NCBI GenBank assembly: GCA_947166385.1
Contig: CAMVEB010000022.1
Coordinates: 1-64,000, forward strand
DNA length: 64,000 nt
DNA from: an uncultured Clostridia bacterium
Lineage (GTDB): Bacteria > Bacillota > Clostridia > Christensenellales > Aristaeellaceae
Direction of reading: 5' to 3'
Translations under genes and position numbers: made by a program
Shown: piece by piece, positions 39,673 through 49,952 of the stretch
Numbering within the stretch: the stretch's first letter is position 1
How the letters are laid out: each line of letters begins with the position of its first letter
The notes under the pieces: model-generated
Told to the model about the DNA's origin: nothing
What the model saw: only the letters and a program-made list of their open reading frames with translations
The model's database searches: none

Positions 39673-40434
39673 ATGTCTGAACAAATATCCGATATCCGTG
39701 ACAACAGCCGGGAGGAGAGTGTCCGCTCAGCAATGGAGAACATCGCACTGATCCGGCGAATGATAGACCACACGGAGATCAATATGCACCGGCTTGGCTG
39801 GCTTTTCCTGGTATATGGCCTGGTGTTCCTCGCTTATTCCCTGTTTGAGCTTTTTTCCACCATGATTGTTGCCCGTACGTCTACGCTGCAAACCACCGGC
39901 ACCGTCTCCATGATCCTGTCCCTTCTGACCTATGTTGTGATTGCTGTCCTCTTCGTGCTGTTCCTCCGCAAGCGCGCCGCCATTGCGAAAATCGAAAACG
40001 AATACACGATGAAGCTCTTTGACCTTTGGGGTGTCATGATGTTCGCACCGGCAGCCCTGGAATTGGTTATCTACCTGGTTGCCGTCATTGCCGGAGACAG
40101 CCTGCCTGCGATATCCGTCGCCTTGCTGCGTATCGTTTTCAGCGTTCTCAAAAACACGGCGTTATATATGTGCATTTTCTTTACCGGCCACTATACCGGA
40201 AGCCGGGTCCTGAAGATCGTATCCGCTGTGCTCATGATCCTGCTGATTGCTCTGTTCTCCTGCGGCATTTCCCTGGAGAGAACAGTAATGAGTGAAAGCA
40301 ATTATTTCATGCAGCTAAACGGGATGATCAGCATAAGAAGCACCATTGCTTCCTTTATCCAGATTTTTGTTTATCTCGGCATGGGCATTTATTGCATTGT
40401 GAAGCAGAGAGGTTCCGTTCATGGAGATGAATAA
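39673..40434 (+). CDS. Membrane protein of unknown function
   Basis: Multiple TM segments; strong promoter upstream; overlaps the regulator gene. Confidence 0.7.
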   Translation: MSEQISDIRDNSREESVRSAMENIALIRRMIDHTEINMHRLGWLFLVYGLVFLAYSLFELFSTMIVARTSTLQTTGTVSMILSLLTYVVIAVLFVLFLRKRAAIAKIENEYTMKLFDLWGVMMFAPAALELVIYLVAVIAGDSLPAISVALLRIVFSVLKNTALYMCIFFTGHYTGSRVLKIVSAVLMILLIALFSCGISLERTVMSESNYFMQLNGMISIRSTIASFIQIFVYLGMGIYCIVKQRGSVHGDE

Positions 40435-40708
40435 TATCCCGGAGATGTTCCAGTCGAAGCTGCGCCTGATGATCATCAGTGCCCTGATTCGGCAGCCCCT
40501 TTCGTTCTCCGCCCTCCGGCAGCTTACAGGCGCTACGGACGGAAACCTCAGCGTGCAGATCAGCAAGCTCAGTGAGGCGGGGTATATCACCGTCCGCAAG
40601 GAATTCGCCGGCAAAAAACCGCTGACCACCTGTGAGCTGACACCCCTCGGGCGGTACAGCTTCCGGCAGTATGTGGAACTCCTGAACAGCATTCTGCAGG
40701 GAGAATAA
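40421..40708 (+). CDS. Winged-helix transcriptional regulator (HTH_34-like)
   Basis: FQSKLRLMIISALIRQPLSFSALRQLTGATDGNLSVQISKLSEAGYITVRKEFAGKKPLTTCELTPLGR. Confidence 0.88.
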   Translation: MEMNNIPEMFQSKLRLMIISALIRQPLSFSALRQLTGATDGNLSVQISKLSEAGYITVRKEFAGKKPLTTCELTPLGRYSFRQYVELLNSILQGE

Positions 40709-40754
40709 GCCGGTTCAGAACAGGCCATATCTGTATCCCTGATACGTTCCCTTG

Positions 40755-41294
40755 TCAATCATTCTCTGTGAGTTTGTTCAGCCATTCTTCCGTTGAAATC
40801 ACAGATACATGGGTGATACCGTTCGCCTCATCCGGGTATTCGTGGTCAAAATGCATCCCAATGGACTCCGCAGTTCTGAAAGAGGGTTCATTCGTGTACT
40901 TGCAGTAGGAATACAGCGCCGGATAATCCGTATTCCGGAAAGCCCAGTCACGGACGGCTTTTGCGGCTTCTTTTGCGTACCCCTTATGCTGACAATCCCT
41001 GCGAATATGATAACCGATCTCAGGCAGCATTTCTCCGTTGATATTCTGCAATGTCAGTCCGCAGTCACCGATCATTTCGCCGGAGTCCTTCAGGCAGACT
41101 GCCCACAGACCGAATCCGTTTTCCCTGTAACGGTTCATATTCCGTTCGATCCAGCCTCTGACACGCGATTCATCGAAGGGATATGGATAATGCCGCATGA
41201 TGATCGGATCCGCCAGCACCTGATACAGCGCGTCATAATCGTTCCTGTCCATTTCCCGCAGGAATAGTCTTTCTGTTTCTATGATTTTGCTCAT
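40755..41294 (-). CDS. GNAT family N-acetyltransferase
   Basis: IIETERLFLREMDRNDYDALYQVLADPIIMRHYPYPF; IGYHIRRDCQHKGYAKEAAKAVRDWAF. Confidence 0.93.
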   Translation of the reverse strand: MSKIIETERLFLREMDRNDYDALYQVLADPIIMRHYPYPFDESRVRGWIERNMNRYRENGFGLWAVCLKDSGEMIGDCGLTLQNINGEMLPEIGYHIRRDCQHKGYAKEAAKAVRDWAFRNTDYPALYSYCKYTNEPSFRTAESIGMHFDHEYPDEANGITHVSVISTEEWLNKLTEND

Positions 41295-41391
41295 TTTGAT
41301 TCCTTTGTCATTCACCGACAATAAAGAGATGCTCCGTTCGGTTTTTTACAGACAGCCAGTCATTGTCTGGTCATTCATCCTGGATTTTCTG

Positions 41392-42846
41392 TCACCCATT
41401 ATACTTCAGGCACAGCATGGTGATATCGTCAAACTGTTGCGTCCCTGCTACAAACGCATTAATACCGTCCATGACGTTTGTCAGCACTTCTTCCGGCATG
41501 GCATCCGGATTCCGGTTGAGCGCCTGGAGCATACGGTCTGTACCGAAAAGTTCATTATCGGCGCTTGTGGCTTCGGCGACACCGTCGGTGTAAACAAACA
41601 GGCTGTCGCCGGGGTACAGTTCAAAACTGTGTTCCTTGTAAGGGATACCTTCCAGCGTGGCAACAGCAGGGGAGTGGCGATAGCTGACGAGTTCATACTG
41701 ACCGCCGGCCCGGCGCAGGGCCGGATGCTCATGTCCCGCATTGGCGGCAGTCCCTTTGCCTGTGGAGATCTGGATCACCGCTGCCCAGACGGTAACAAAC
41801 AGTTCAGCCTCGTTGCTCTCGCAAAGCTGGTCGTTCACATTCTCCAGCGCCTCACCGACACTCTCGCCGTTCTGGAGATGGGATTTAATGAGTACCCGGG
41901 CCACCATCATGAACAGTGCGGCCGGCACACCCTTGCCGGAAACATCTGCCATCACCAAACCGATGTGGTCATCGTCAATCAGGAAGAAATCGTAGAAATC
42001 GCCGCCCACCTCTTTTGCAGGTGTCATGCTGGCAAAGACGTCGAACTCCGGCCGATTGGGGAAAGCAGGAAAGAGCCTGGGCAGCTGGCTGGCCTGTATG
42101 TCTGTGGCCATGCTCAGTTCAGCACCCATCCGGGTCGCGGTTTCATGCTCCTGTTCATATTTTTCCATCTGATCCTGCATGATCACCATAGACATATAGA
42201 CCGCCGCGGCAACCGTGGCCAGGATAATCAACTGAACATCCTGAAAGAAAGCCTGCGCCGCAATCGCCACAAAAGGCGCAATAATATAAGCCCAGAAGGC
42301 GTGCCTGATCCGCGGAGTGAAACTGTTCCGCCAGCGGATCAGAAGGAAAACGTCGATACACAGCATGACGATATGCGCCAGGTTGGAGAGCAGATAGGCA
42401 GGAGATCTGTGATAAGTGTTAGCACTGTCAAAATAGTAGCAGAGATCGGTGAACTGCGAAATGATCATCAGCAGGGTGTACAGAATGAGTGTTCCCAGGA
42501 ACAACCGCAGAAGAGTCTTCCGATGCTGCTCCGGGTTTGCGATATGCACTGTGAGCATAGAGAAGAGGTAGGCCATCATGCCGGAAGCTAAAAACTCCAG
42601 CAACGTCACGATAATCAGGGCAACCCGTATCCCCTGACCCGGAACTCCCTCCATCAGCTGGCGCGCAAGATGGCTGCCGATGTACAGCAGGACCATGCCG
42701 AAAAAGAACTGGAAATATCTTGTGGCTTCTTTTGATAATCGTGCTCCCGTGCTGACCTGCAGGATGTTCATTCCGCAGATTCCCATTCCAGCCGCGATAA
42801 TAATAATGTTGAACATGTACCCCGCTGTTATGTTGAAAACGGTCAT
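41392..42846 (-). CDS. Membrane-anchored SpoIIE/PP2C-type serine phosphatase
   Basis: N-terminal TM helices, then EVGGDFYDFFLIDDDHIGLVMADVSGKGVPAALFM and SLFVYTDGVAEATS, QFDDITMLCLKY. Confidence 0.93.
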   Translation of the reverse strand: MTVFNITAGYMFNIIIIAAGMGICGMNILQVSTGARLSKEATRYFQFFFGMVLLYIGSHLARQLMEGVPGQGIRVALIIVTLLEFLASGMMAYLFSMLTVHIANPEQHRKTLLRLFLGTLILYTLLMIISQFTDLCYYFDSANTYHRSPAYLLSNLAHIVMLCIDVFLLIRWRNSFTPRIRHAFWAYIIAPFVAIAAQAFFQDVQLIILATVAAAVYMSMVIMQDQMEKYEQEHETATRMGAELSMATDIQASQLPRLFPAFPNRPEFDVFASMTPAKEVGGDFYDFFLIDDDHIGLVMADVSGKGVPAALFMMVARVLIKSHLQNGESVGEALENVNDQLCESNEAELFVTVWAAVIQISTGKGTAANAGHEHPALRRAGGQYELVSYRHSPAVATLEGIPYKEHSFELYPGDSLFVYTDGVAEATSADNELFGTDRMLQALNRNPDAMPEEVLTNVMDGINAFVAGTQQFDDITMLCLKYNG

Positions 42847-42926
42847 TGTTTCATTCCCTCCACAGGCTTTTTTCCGATCAGAGCACCGGACCATCCGACT
42901 TCCCGGTGATCACCTGGCCTGGCATT

Positions 42927-44198
42927 TCACACGACAGTCAAAATCTGATCAAACCCCGTCTGTTCCAGAATCTCGCTGATAACATCATTGATTTCCGCAA
43001 TCGTGACCCCGTTTTCGCAGCCCTTTAGCATAATCAGCAGGACACGCAGCCCGGCAGATGAAATATAATCCAGATCATGACAATTCACATGGACACCATG
43101 GATCTGCTTTTTGTTTCTTTCATAAAATGCCAGAAGATTGGGGGCTGTAATCGTGTCCAGGCGCCCTTTCAGGGTCAGGAACATGGTTCCGTCTCTGAGG
43201 TCAGCGGATGCATCAAAATCCTTCGATCCGACATCGGAGGTGTCCATCCGGCTTCCGTTTTCGGCAACAGTCATTTTCCAGAAAGCACACTTCTTCATTG
43301 CCGCTAAATATGCGGCAGCTTTATCAGCATCCAGCTTTGAAACGCTTACCAGATCAGGCATGTGATCGGCAATAATGATCCGTTCCACTTTAAATCCCTG
43401 CTCAGCAAGGAACATCATGGCTGATTTCATGTCGGCTTCCGCTGCTTTGATTCGAAGCGACAGCTTTCCGCTTCCGACCTTCACGTCCGATTTGTCGGTA
43501 ACCTGGCTCTTTGCCTTCATGGCGATTTCCATGAATCTGTCGCCGCATACGGCTTTCAGCGCCGCCATGTAAACAAAGGTGCTTTCGGGATCAGCGAGAA
43601 TCCAGCATCCGCCGTGCTTTGAAAGGATGCGACGGATATTGGCGCACAGTGCCTTCTCTTCCGACTCAGTAAAATACATCACCAGGCCTTCCGTTGTGAT
43701 GCAAAGCGATCCCTGCACGCCTTCAAGCGCCGCCTCAAGAGACGCATAATTCGTTGCGTCCACTCCCTTGAATTTTACCAGTTTCTTTTCCTCGCCATCC
43801 AGCAGGGAGAGAATGGCCGGTTCCGCTTCCGCGATCGCTGCGGGGAGATCCATTCCGATAAACGGGATTTTCTTTCCGGCAAATTCAACTGCTCTGGGGG
43901 TATACCCGCAGGGAAGATCAATGCAAATGTCACAGCCGGATTTTTCGGCGAGAATGCCCATCGTCCGATACCGTGTTTCTATCAGTATGGACGCAGCTGT
44001 CATTTGTTCAGAGGAGGCTGTGGTCGTCCTGCTGTTTTGTGTTTCTTCTCTTGTCAATCCCAGTTTTTCAGAGATCACAGCTGCATCTTTGTTCCCTGAA
44101 TCAGCAAGCTGAAACAGCGTCATCTTCGCGGTGTTGAAAACCGGATTGGTCTGCTCAAGGATGTTTTGATCAATGTCTGTTCCATCAAACGAATACAT
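42927..44198 (-). CDS. LCM-like SAM methyltransferase fused to a C-terminal STAS domain
   Basis: Methyltransferase core CDICIDLPCGYTPRAVEFAGKKIPFIGMDLP; C-terminal LRDGTMFLTLKGRLDTITAPNLLAFYERN...HDLDYISSAGLRVLLIML (STAS). Confidence 0.85.
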   Translation of the reverse strand: MYSFDGTDIDQNILEQTNPVFNTAKMTLFQLADSGNKDAAVISEKLGLTREETQNSRTTTASSEQMTAASILIETRYRTMGILAEKSGCDICIDLPCGYTPRAVEFAGKKIPFIGMDLPAAIAEAEPAILSLLDGEEKKLVKFKGVDATNYASLEAALEGVQGSLCITTEGLVMYFTESEEKALCANIRRILSKHGGCWILADPESTFVYMAALKAVCGDRFMEIAMKAKSQVTDKSDVKVGSGKLSLRIKAAEADMKSAMMFLAEQGFKVERIIIADHMPDLVSVSKLDADKAAAYLAAMKKCAFWKMTVAENGSRMDTSDVGSKDFDASADLRDGTMFLTLKGRLDTITAPNLLAFYERNKKQIHGVHVNCHDLDYISSAGLRVLLIMLKGCENGVTIAEINDVISEILEQTGFDQILTVV

Positions 44199-44267
44199 GA
44201 TTGCTTTCCTCCGTTCCATGTTTGGTACAATTCTTTCCGGAAATCTCATTTTTCAGTAATGAGATCA

Positions 44268-44468
44268 TCATGATTCGATGGCGAAAACAATCAGGAAGAT
44301 GATGCTTCCTGAACTGAAAAATGCTTCGTTCGCCGGTTTATGTTCAATGAGCATTTCAAACACAAGCGCATAGAGGAGCCATGTGAGCACAGCGCTGCCG
44401 ATTCCAAGCGGCAGGGCCTTTTCAGAATTTCTTTGTCCATCGTTCTTTCTCCATTCTATTTCCTGCAA
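44268..44468 (-). CDS. Possible small membrane protein
   Basis: Hydrophobic segments LGIGSAVLTWLLYALVFEMLI and GSIIFLIVFAIES; start uncertain. Confidence 0.35.
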   Translation of the reverse strand: MQEIEWRKNDGQRNSEKALPLGIGSAVLTWLLYALVFEMLIEHKPANEAFFSSGSIIFLIVFAIES

Positions 44469-44735
44469 ACAGTCTGACTGTTTTTTCGGATCTGGTATTT
44501 CCGGATATTCATATGTTCACAGTATAGGCCCAAACAGGAAGAGAGTCAAGTTTCTTACATTGCCCTGGATGCCGACAATACTCCGCCGGACTTGGGTTTC
44601 CCGGTTGTTCCGGTCGTTCACCTGTGTTGAAAAGAGCTTCGCAGGTGTGATAAAATATTTCTGATGCTGATAAATCTGTTTTTCCGGATAAATGTGTTTT
44701 TTTCATCGAGAAATGGAAAGGATTATGAGTCAGGA

Positions 44736-44972
44736 ATGAACTATGTTTATCTTCTCCGATGTGCAGATGATTCTCTCTACTGCGGGTGGACGAAGGATCT
44801 TGATGCGCGGCTGGCAGCGCATAATTCCGGACGCGGCGCAAAATACACGCGCTCCAGATTGCCGGTTGAGCTGGTCTATCATGAGGCGTACGAAGATCTT
44901 CACGATGCTCTCAGCCGAGAATGGCATATCAAGCGTATGAGCCGCAAGGAGAAACTGAGATTGACAGAATAG
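44736..44972 (+). CDS. GIY-YIG nuclease superfamily protein (UPF0213)
   Basis: NYVYLLRCADDSLYCGWTKDLDARLAAHNSGRGAKYTRSRLPVELVYHE. Confidence 0.93.
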   Translation: MNYVYLLRCADDSLYCGWTKDLDARLAAHNSGRGAKYTRSRLPVELVYHEAYEDLHDALSREWHIKRMSRKEKLRLTE

Positions 44973-44977
44973 CCTGT

Positions 44978-45376
44978 CTATTGTTTCCCTGTTCTGATAA
45001 AATCAATGAGTTTTTCAAAATCATCGAAATCGTCATAATCGCCCATAATCCCTTCCCGATGGTAGACAATACCGGCTTTTTCATTGGCTTCCAGCCGATC
45101 CAACAGCGCTTCTGTCCCATACCGGCGTACATACTCCGTAAAGGCCAGTGCCTTGATCTTGCTGGCAAACAGTCCTTTTCTGCAAGCGGTTTCATGACAT
45201 GCCCAACAGCCGTCAACACCTTTGGCTATACAGCACTTCCTGTTTTCGCACCATTCAGCGTCCTTGCACCAGGACAGATCCAGAAAACCGTCCTGTTTAC
45301 AACCCCTGCATTTCACATTTTCAGAACACAGGCAGCAGGCCAGTCCGCACCTGGCAATCCCCAATTCGCGTTTCAT
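44978..45376 (-). CDS. DUF3795-like Cys-rich protein
   Basis: IARCGLACCLCSENVKCRGCKQDGFLD...WCENRKCCIAKGVDGCWAC. Confidence 0.8.
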   Translation of the reverse strand: MKRELGIARCGLACCLCSENVKCRGCKQDGFLDLSWCKDAEWCENRKCCIAKGVDGCWACHETACRKGLFASKIKALAFTEYVRRYGTEALLDRLEANEKAGIVYHREGIMGDYDDFDDFEKLIDFIRTGKQ

Positions 45377-45505
45377 TTTACGCTCCTCCTGTTCCATCGG
45401 TGTAAATCAAATACCATTGAATCTGCGGAACTTCTCCGGATCTTCCGGAGCAAAATCCGGTGAGTCATATTCCGAAAAGGTTTTCATCCTGATTAAGACG
45501 CTCCA

Positions 45506-46099
45506 TTAAGACGCTCCATATACCTTCATAAAATGCCGACAGAACGCTTCGATCCGATCCAGCGTCTCGTTCGTCTTCTCTGGTTCCCGATCGCAGAGAT
45601 GGATGAGCGCGGAGATTGGCGTGGTATATGCAAAGGCAACCATCGCCGGATCATCCCGGCAAAGCAATTCCTTGTCCATCATTCCGGAAAAAACATGCGT
45701 AAACATCTCTGTAAGGCCGTTCAGAAAATGCTTTGTCGCCAGCGCTCTGGCACGGTCATCCCGGAACTGTTCGATGGTGAGGAGTTTTCTGGTCATCACA
45801 ACGGTTTCATCGTGAACGGTAAAATTCACCATCCGTATTGTCATTGCAAGCAATTCTTCCAGTGATTCGGGCACAGGAGGCAGATGCTCCGGAGAACCAA
45901 AACGCTCTTCATAATAATCAATCAATCTGTCCAGCAATGTATTCCAGATCTCTTCCTTGCTTTCAAAATGACGATACATCGCAGTTTTGACAAACCCAAG
46001 CGATACCATGATTTCCTTGATGTTTGTTCCGTCATAGCCCTTTTGCGAAAACAGTTCCAATGCTTTTGTCAGGATTCTTTCCTTTGTGTCCTTCGCCAT
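45506..46099 (-). CDS. TetR/AcrR family regulator
   Basis: ERILTKALELFSQKGYDGTNIKEIMVSLGFVKTAMYRHFESKEEIW. Confidence 0.92.
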   Translation of the reverse strand: MAKDTKERILTKALELFSQKGYDGTNIKEIMVSLGFVKTAMYRHFESKEEIWNTLLDRLIDYYEERFGSPEHLPPVPESLEELLAMTIRMVNFTVHDETVVMTRKLLTIEQFRDDRARALATKHFLNGLTEMFTHVFSGMMDKELLCRDDPAMVAFAYTTPISALIHLCDREPEKTNETLDRIEAFCRHFMKVYGAS

Positions 46100-46120
46100 T
46101 CAGATTATCCCTCCAGATAC

Positions 46121-46174
46121 GTGAACTTCGGGTCACGCATATGCATTATAGCGATCCGAAGGTCGCTTTGTCAA
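46121..46174 (-). promoter_or_regulatory. Promoter and paired operators for the TetR gene
   Basis: Minus strand TTGACA-18-TATAAT (46174..46145); inverted repeats GCGATCCGAAGGTCGC (46151-46166) and GTGAACTTCGGGTCAC (46121-46136). Confidence 0.65.
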
Positions 46175-46300
46175 TTGCAGGACGGATCTTCTTTTTTCAT
46201 CAATTTGTTCGAAGACTCTACGGAACGTACTTGTCTGATCAACCGGGCAAAACCCAGTGATTATGAATCCGCTGATGTGGACGGCAGGAAGGTATGCAGG

Positions 46301-49300
46301 TTACTCCTGCATAAGCTGCATAAACAGGTCTGCAAGGTCCGCGCGGGTGACTGCCGCGGCGGGATCGTCGGTTGTCATCCCTGCGCCAAGAGCTGCCAAG
46401 ATATCGCACAGGAGGCCTTCACTCAGTTCAGCGTCCAAATCCTGGTCCGCGGAGATCAGGCCATATGAGGCCAGGACTTCCCTGCAGCCTTCAGGATCGT
46501 TGCTTCCGCCGCCGATGAGGATATACAGGCCGCCGAGGAAATCGCCGACTGTGGCGGGATCATCCGGTGAGAAAGTGCCGTCCTCCCGGAGAGACATGCA
46601 GCCGTTTTCCACCGCGAAGCGGATAGCCTGGTAATGCTCATGGTCTTCCGGTACGTCGGTAAGAGCGATTTGGGACAGGTCTTCCGTGTTGAATGGGTTC
46701 AGTACGGCGTCAAACATGTCGGCATTCGCGTTGATACCGGACGAGGCGCCGGCGGTGCCGCGGATATCCGTGTTCATCATATCGGCCAGATAGGCGGCGA
46801 AAACCTTCAGTGTTTCCGGGTTAGCCGTCTTCAGGGCCTGCATCGCCTGGAGCGTGACATCGTCGGGCGCGCCGTCAATCCGCCGGTTGATCGCTTTGAT
46901 GGCGCCGGACAGCTCGCCTTCCGGTTTGGCCAGGTCGGAATACGTACTGATGATATACCGGTCGATGGTTTCCTGGTCGGCGTCCAGGCTGCTGACCCTG
47001 TCCGGCAGGGCGTCAAAATAGGCGAAGGTTTCTGACACATTGGGGTCACGGTAGGTATACAGATACATTTCGGAAAGGTCGGACTCGCAGTAAGCACCGT
47101 AGGCACCGGCTTTGTCCCGCAAGTCGGGGATCAGCAGCTGGTCGCTGACCAGCTGGGCCAGGGCGGAATAGGCATTTCCTTCGGCTTCCGGATCAAGGAC
47201 GTGCCACGGCATGGAAATCAAGTTGAACTGGATGTTGCTGTCGATGATCAGGCCTTCTTTTTTGGCCGGAACCGGCAGGTCGAAGGAAACAGGCTCCCGG
47301 ACGGTATCGTCCAGTCCGGCGAGGAAGGCGTCAGCCAGCGGCCGGTTCAGGGCCAGAGACGCTTCGCTGCCGGCTGCCACCGCGACGGCACCGGACCGGT
47401 TCGCAAGGAAACGCTGCACGTTTTCCAGCCGGGCGGAGACTTCCTCCGGATGTTCCTGCACGGTCTGTTCCAGCTCTGACAGGAAGTCATAATAATCGAG
47501 GAAGTTCATGTAGTTTGCGTACCGGTTGCTTTCGTCGGAAATTCCCAGCTGGCGGTACACGAGGACACTGAGCGGATTCTGGTTGATCTGATCGCGCACG
47601 GCTTTCTTCTGCGCCTGGATCCGGTCCTGCAGCACTTTGGCATCCGTGAACTGCGTGTGGAACAGGATCTCTTCCGCCAGGGCATATCCGGTCTCCAGAT
47701 CTTCATCCAGCGCGTACCATTCAACGGTGGCATAGGGGTGGAAACTGCCCTTCCATCCGCTGTAGTAAATGCCGAAGACGTTGTTGTACAGGTAACGGCC
47801 GGTCAGTTGTTCCAGCTCTTCCCAGGAATGCTGATCTGTATTCATATGGCCCAGCAGACGGGTGAAGAGCCGCAGATAGTGGAGATCCTCCTGCGGCAGC
47901 GCGGCGACGTCCAGGTTCAGGGAAATATAGGAAATACCGTCCGTGCCGCAAACTGCGTCGATCCGCCGCACGCCATCATCCCCGGTTTCATCCCGCAGCT
48001 CATAGGTCTTGACTTCTTCAGGCAGGGTTGCAACGGTCACAGCAGTCAGGGAAGCGAGCATCTCGGAATTGTCTTCTTCCGGGGCCGCGGCGTTGGTGCT
48101 GTCGATGATGGCCTGCTTTTCCTCTTCACTCATGCCGGCCTTGATTCCCGCCAGCTTCGCTTCCAGTTCAGCGTCGTGCTTTTCCTTCAGCCCTGCTTCG
48201 GGATAGGTGGTGGTCAGCGTGTAGAGTTCGGGATTCACGAGCCACCAGGCAAGGGCGCCGGTCAGCAGGCCGCTGTCGTTTTCCTCCGGAATCCGGTTCA
48301 GCGACTCATAATCCTCCACGAAACGGAAGGGATCGCCTGTCACGGCATAGTAATAGGCTAATTTGCTGGTTATGCTGCTCACAGGGGTACTGCTTTCGGT
48401 GGCAAGCTTGGCGTCGAACTTCAGCTTGGTGGCAATGTTATCCACCAGGGCAGGGTCATAGCCGTTCTGCGCGATGTCTGCCAGCACCCTGTCCACGGTT
48501 TCCCGGAACAGTTCTGCGTCTCCGTTGTTAAGACCGTCGGCGGTAAACAGGATGGCGTCATCCGGCGCGGTGACTTCACGACCCATGCTGAAGGAGCCGG
48601 AAGGGAATGTTTTCTTCAGCTCGATCATCAGCGGGGAAGCGGGATCGGAGAGCAGGCTCGCGGCGTTGTCGATCAGATGCTCCTGCTCCATATCGCCCTT
48701 CATGCCGGGACAGAGAATGTAGTACCAGACGGAGGCCTGATCCGCTGTGCTGCTGCTCGCTTCTGCCGGATAGGGAACGGAAGACGTTACCGATTCCGAA
48801 AGGCGGGCATAGCCTTCTTCTTCAGAAGAGAATTCCTTTTTTTCATAGGGGCTGAAGTATTCGTCCAGCAGCTTCAGGAAAGCGGTATAGTCTTTAAAGG
48901 AACCGTACAGGATGGCCATACAGTTGGACGGATGGTAATATTTCAGGTGATATTCCTTCAGTGCCTCCCAGGTCATATCCGGAATATAGTCCGGATCCCC
49001 GCCGTAATTGTATACCATGGAAGAGCCGGGAAGGTCACAGTGTTGGTGTTGATCATAGCCCGGAAGTCCAGCGTGACTGCGCCGAGCATCTCACTGTAGA
49101 CGGTGCCGTTCAAGGTCAGAGGGCTGTCCATATCCGTCATTTCATAGCGCCAGGCTTCCGTGCGGCAGATATCCTCCCGCTCCATGATGAGCGGATGGAA
49201 ACAGCTGTCCGTATAGAAATCAGCCAGCCGCAGCAGCTGCTCTTCCGAAAGGGAGGCCAACGGGTAATAGGTCAACGCGTCGGTGGTATGGGCGTTCATA

Positions 49301-49693
49301 TACGTGTTGTAGGACTGGAAGGAAAGGTTGAACCACAGGCTGGCGCTGGGATACTTTTCCGAACCGGACAGCGTCGCGTGTTCAAACACATGCGGCAAAC
49401 CGGTATAGTCTTCCGGCCGGGTCGGAAAAGAAAGCTGGAATGCGCGGTTGGTGTCCTCGTTCGCGACATACAGCAGTTTTGCGCCGGTCTTCTGATGCTC
49501 AAAGAGCACCAGTTGGGCGCCAATGAGCGCGAAGGGACGGATTTCCTTTACTTCGAAGCCTTCTACCACGTCTCCCACAGCAGGCAGGCCGACAGCCTCC
49601 GCGGCGCCGGCCGGCGCCGGTTCCGCCATGGCGGGCAGCACGCATACGAGCATCACGAACACAAGAACAACACATAGACAGCAGTTTCTTCAT
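46301..49693 (-). pseudogene. M16C (PreP-like) metallopeptidase, secreted, interrupted by two apparent frameshifts
   Basis: ORFs 48973-49662 (GLPHVFEHATLSGSEKYP) and 46301-49018 read as one protein if 1 nt is added near 49026; signal peptide MKKLLS...VVLVFVMLVCVLPAMA needs another shift near 49670. Confidence 0.75.
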
Positions 49694-49952
49694 CTTTCTT
49701 CTCCTCCCTTTTCGGGTTTTTTATATGATTGATTTGTTACAATGTTATTGATTCTGTTCCACTGTATTTGTCTCCCTGCTTTATCTGCAGATCTTATCGT
49801 GATCAAAAGTATATCATATTGCATCATGGCAAACAATCAAAAAGCAGAAAAAAAGCGCCTTCATTTCATCAATATGGCATTGATGCCGGATTTCCAAAGC
49901 GATATTCAGAACTTATTTCACCGTACTGTTATCTATAACTGTCCGCATGCGG

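Noticed and set aside
41281-42591. 436-aa ORF on + strand
   Set aside because: Antisense to the SpoIIE phosphatase; no coherent domain.
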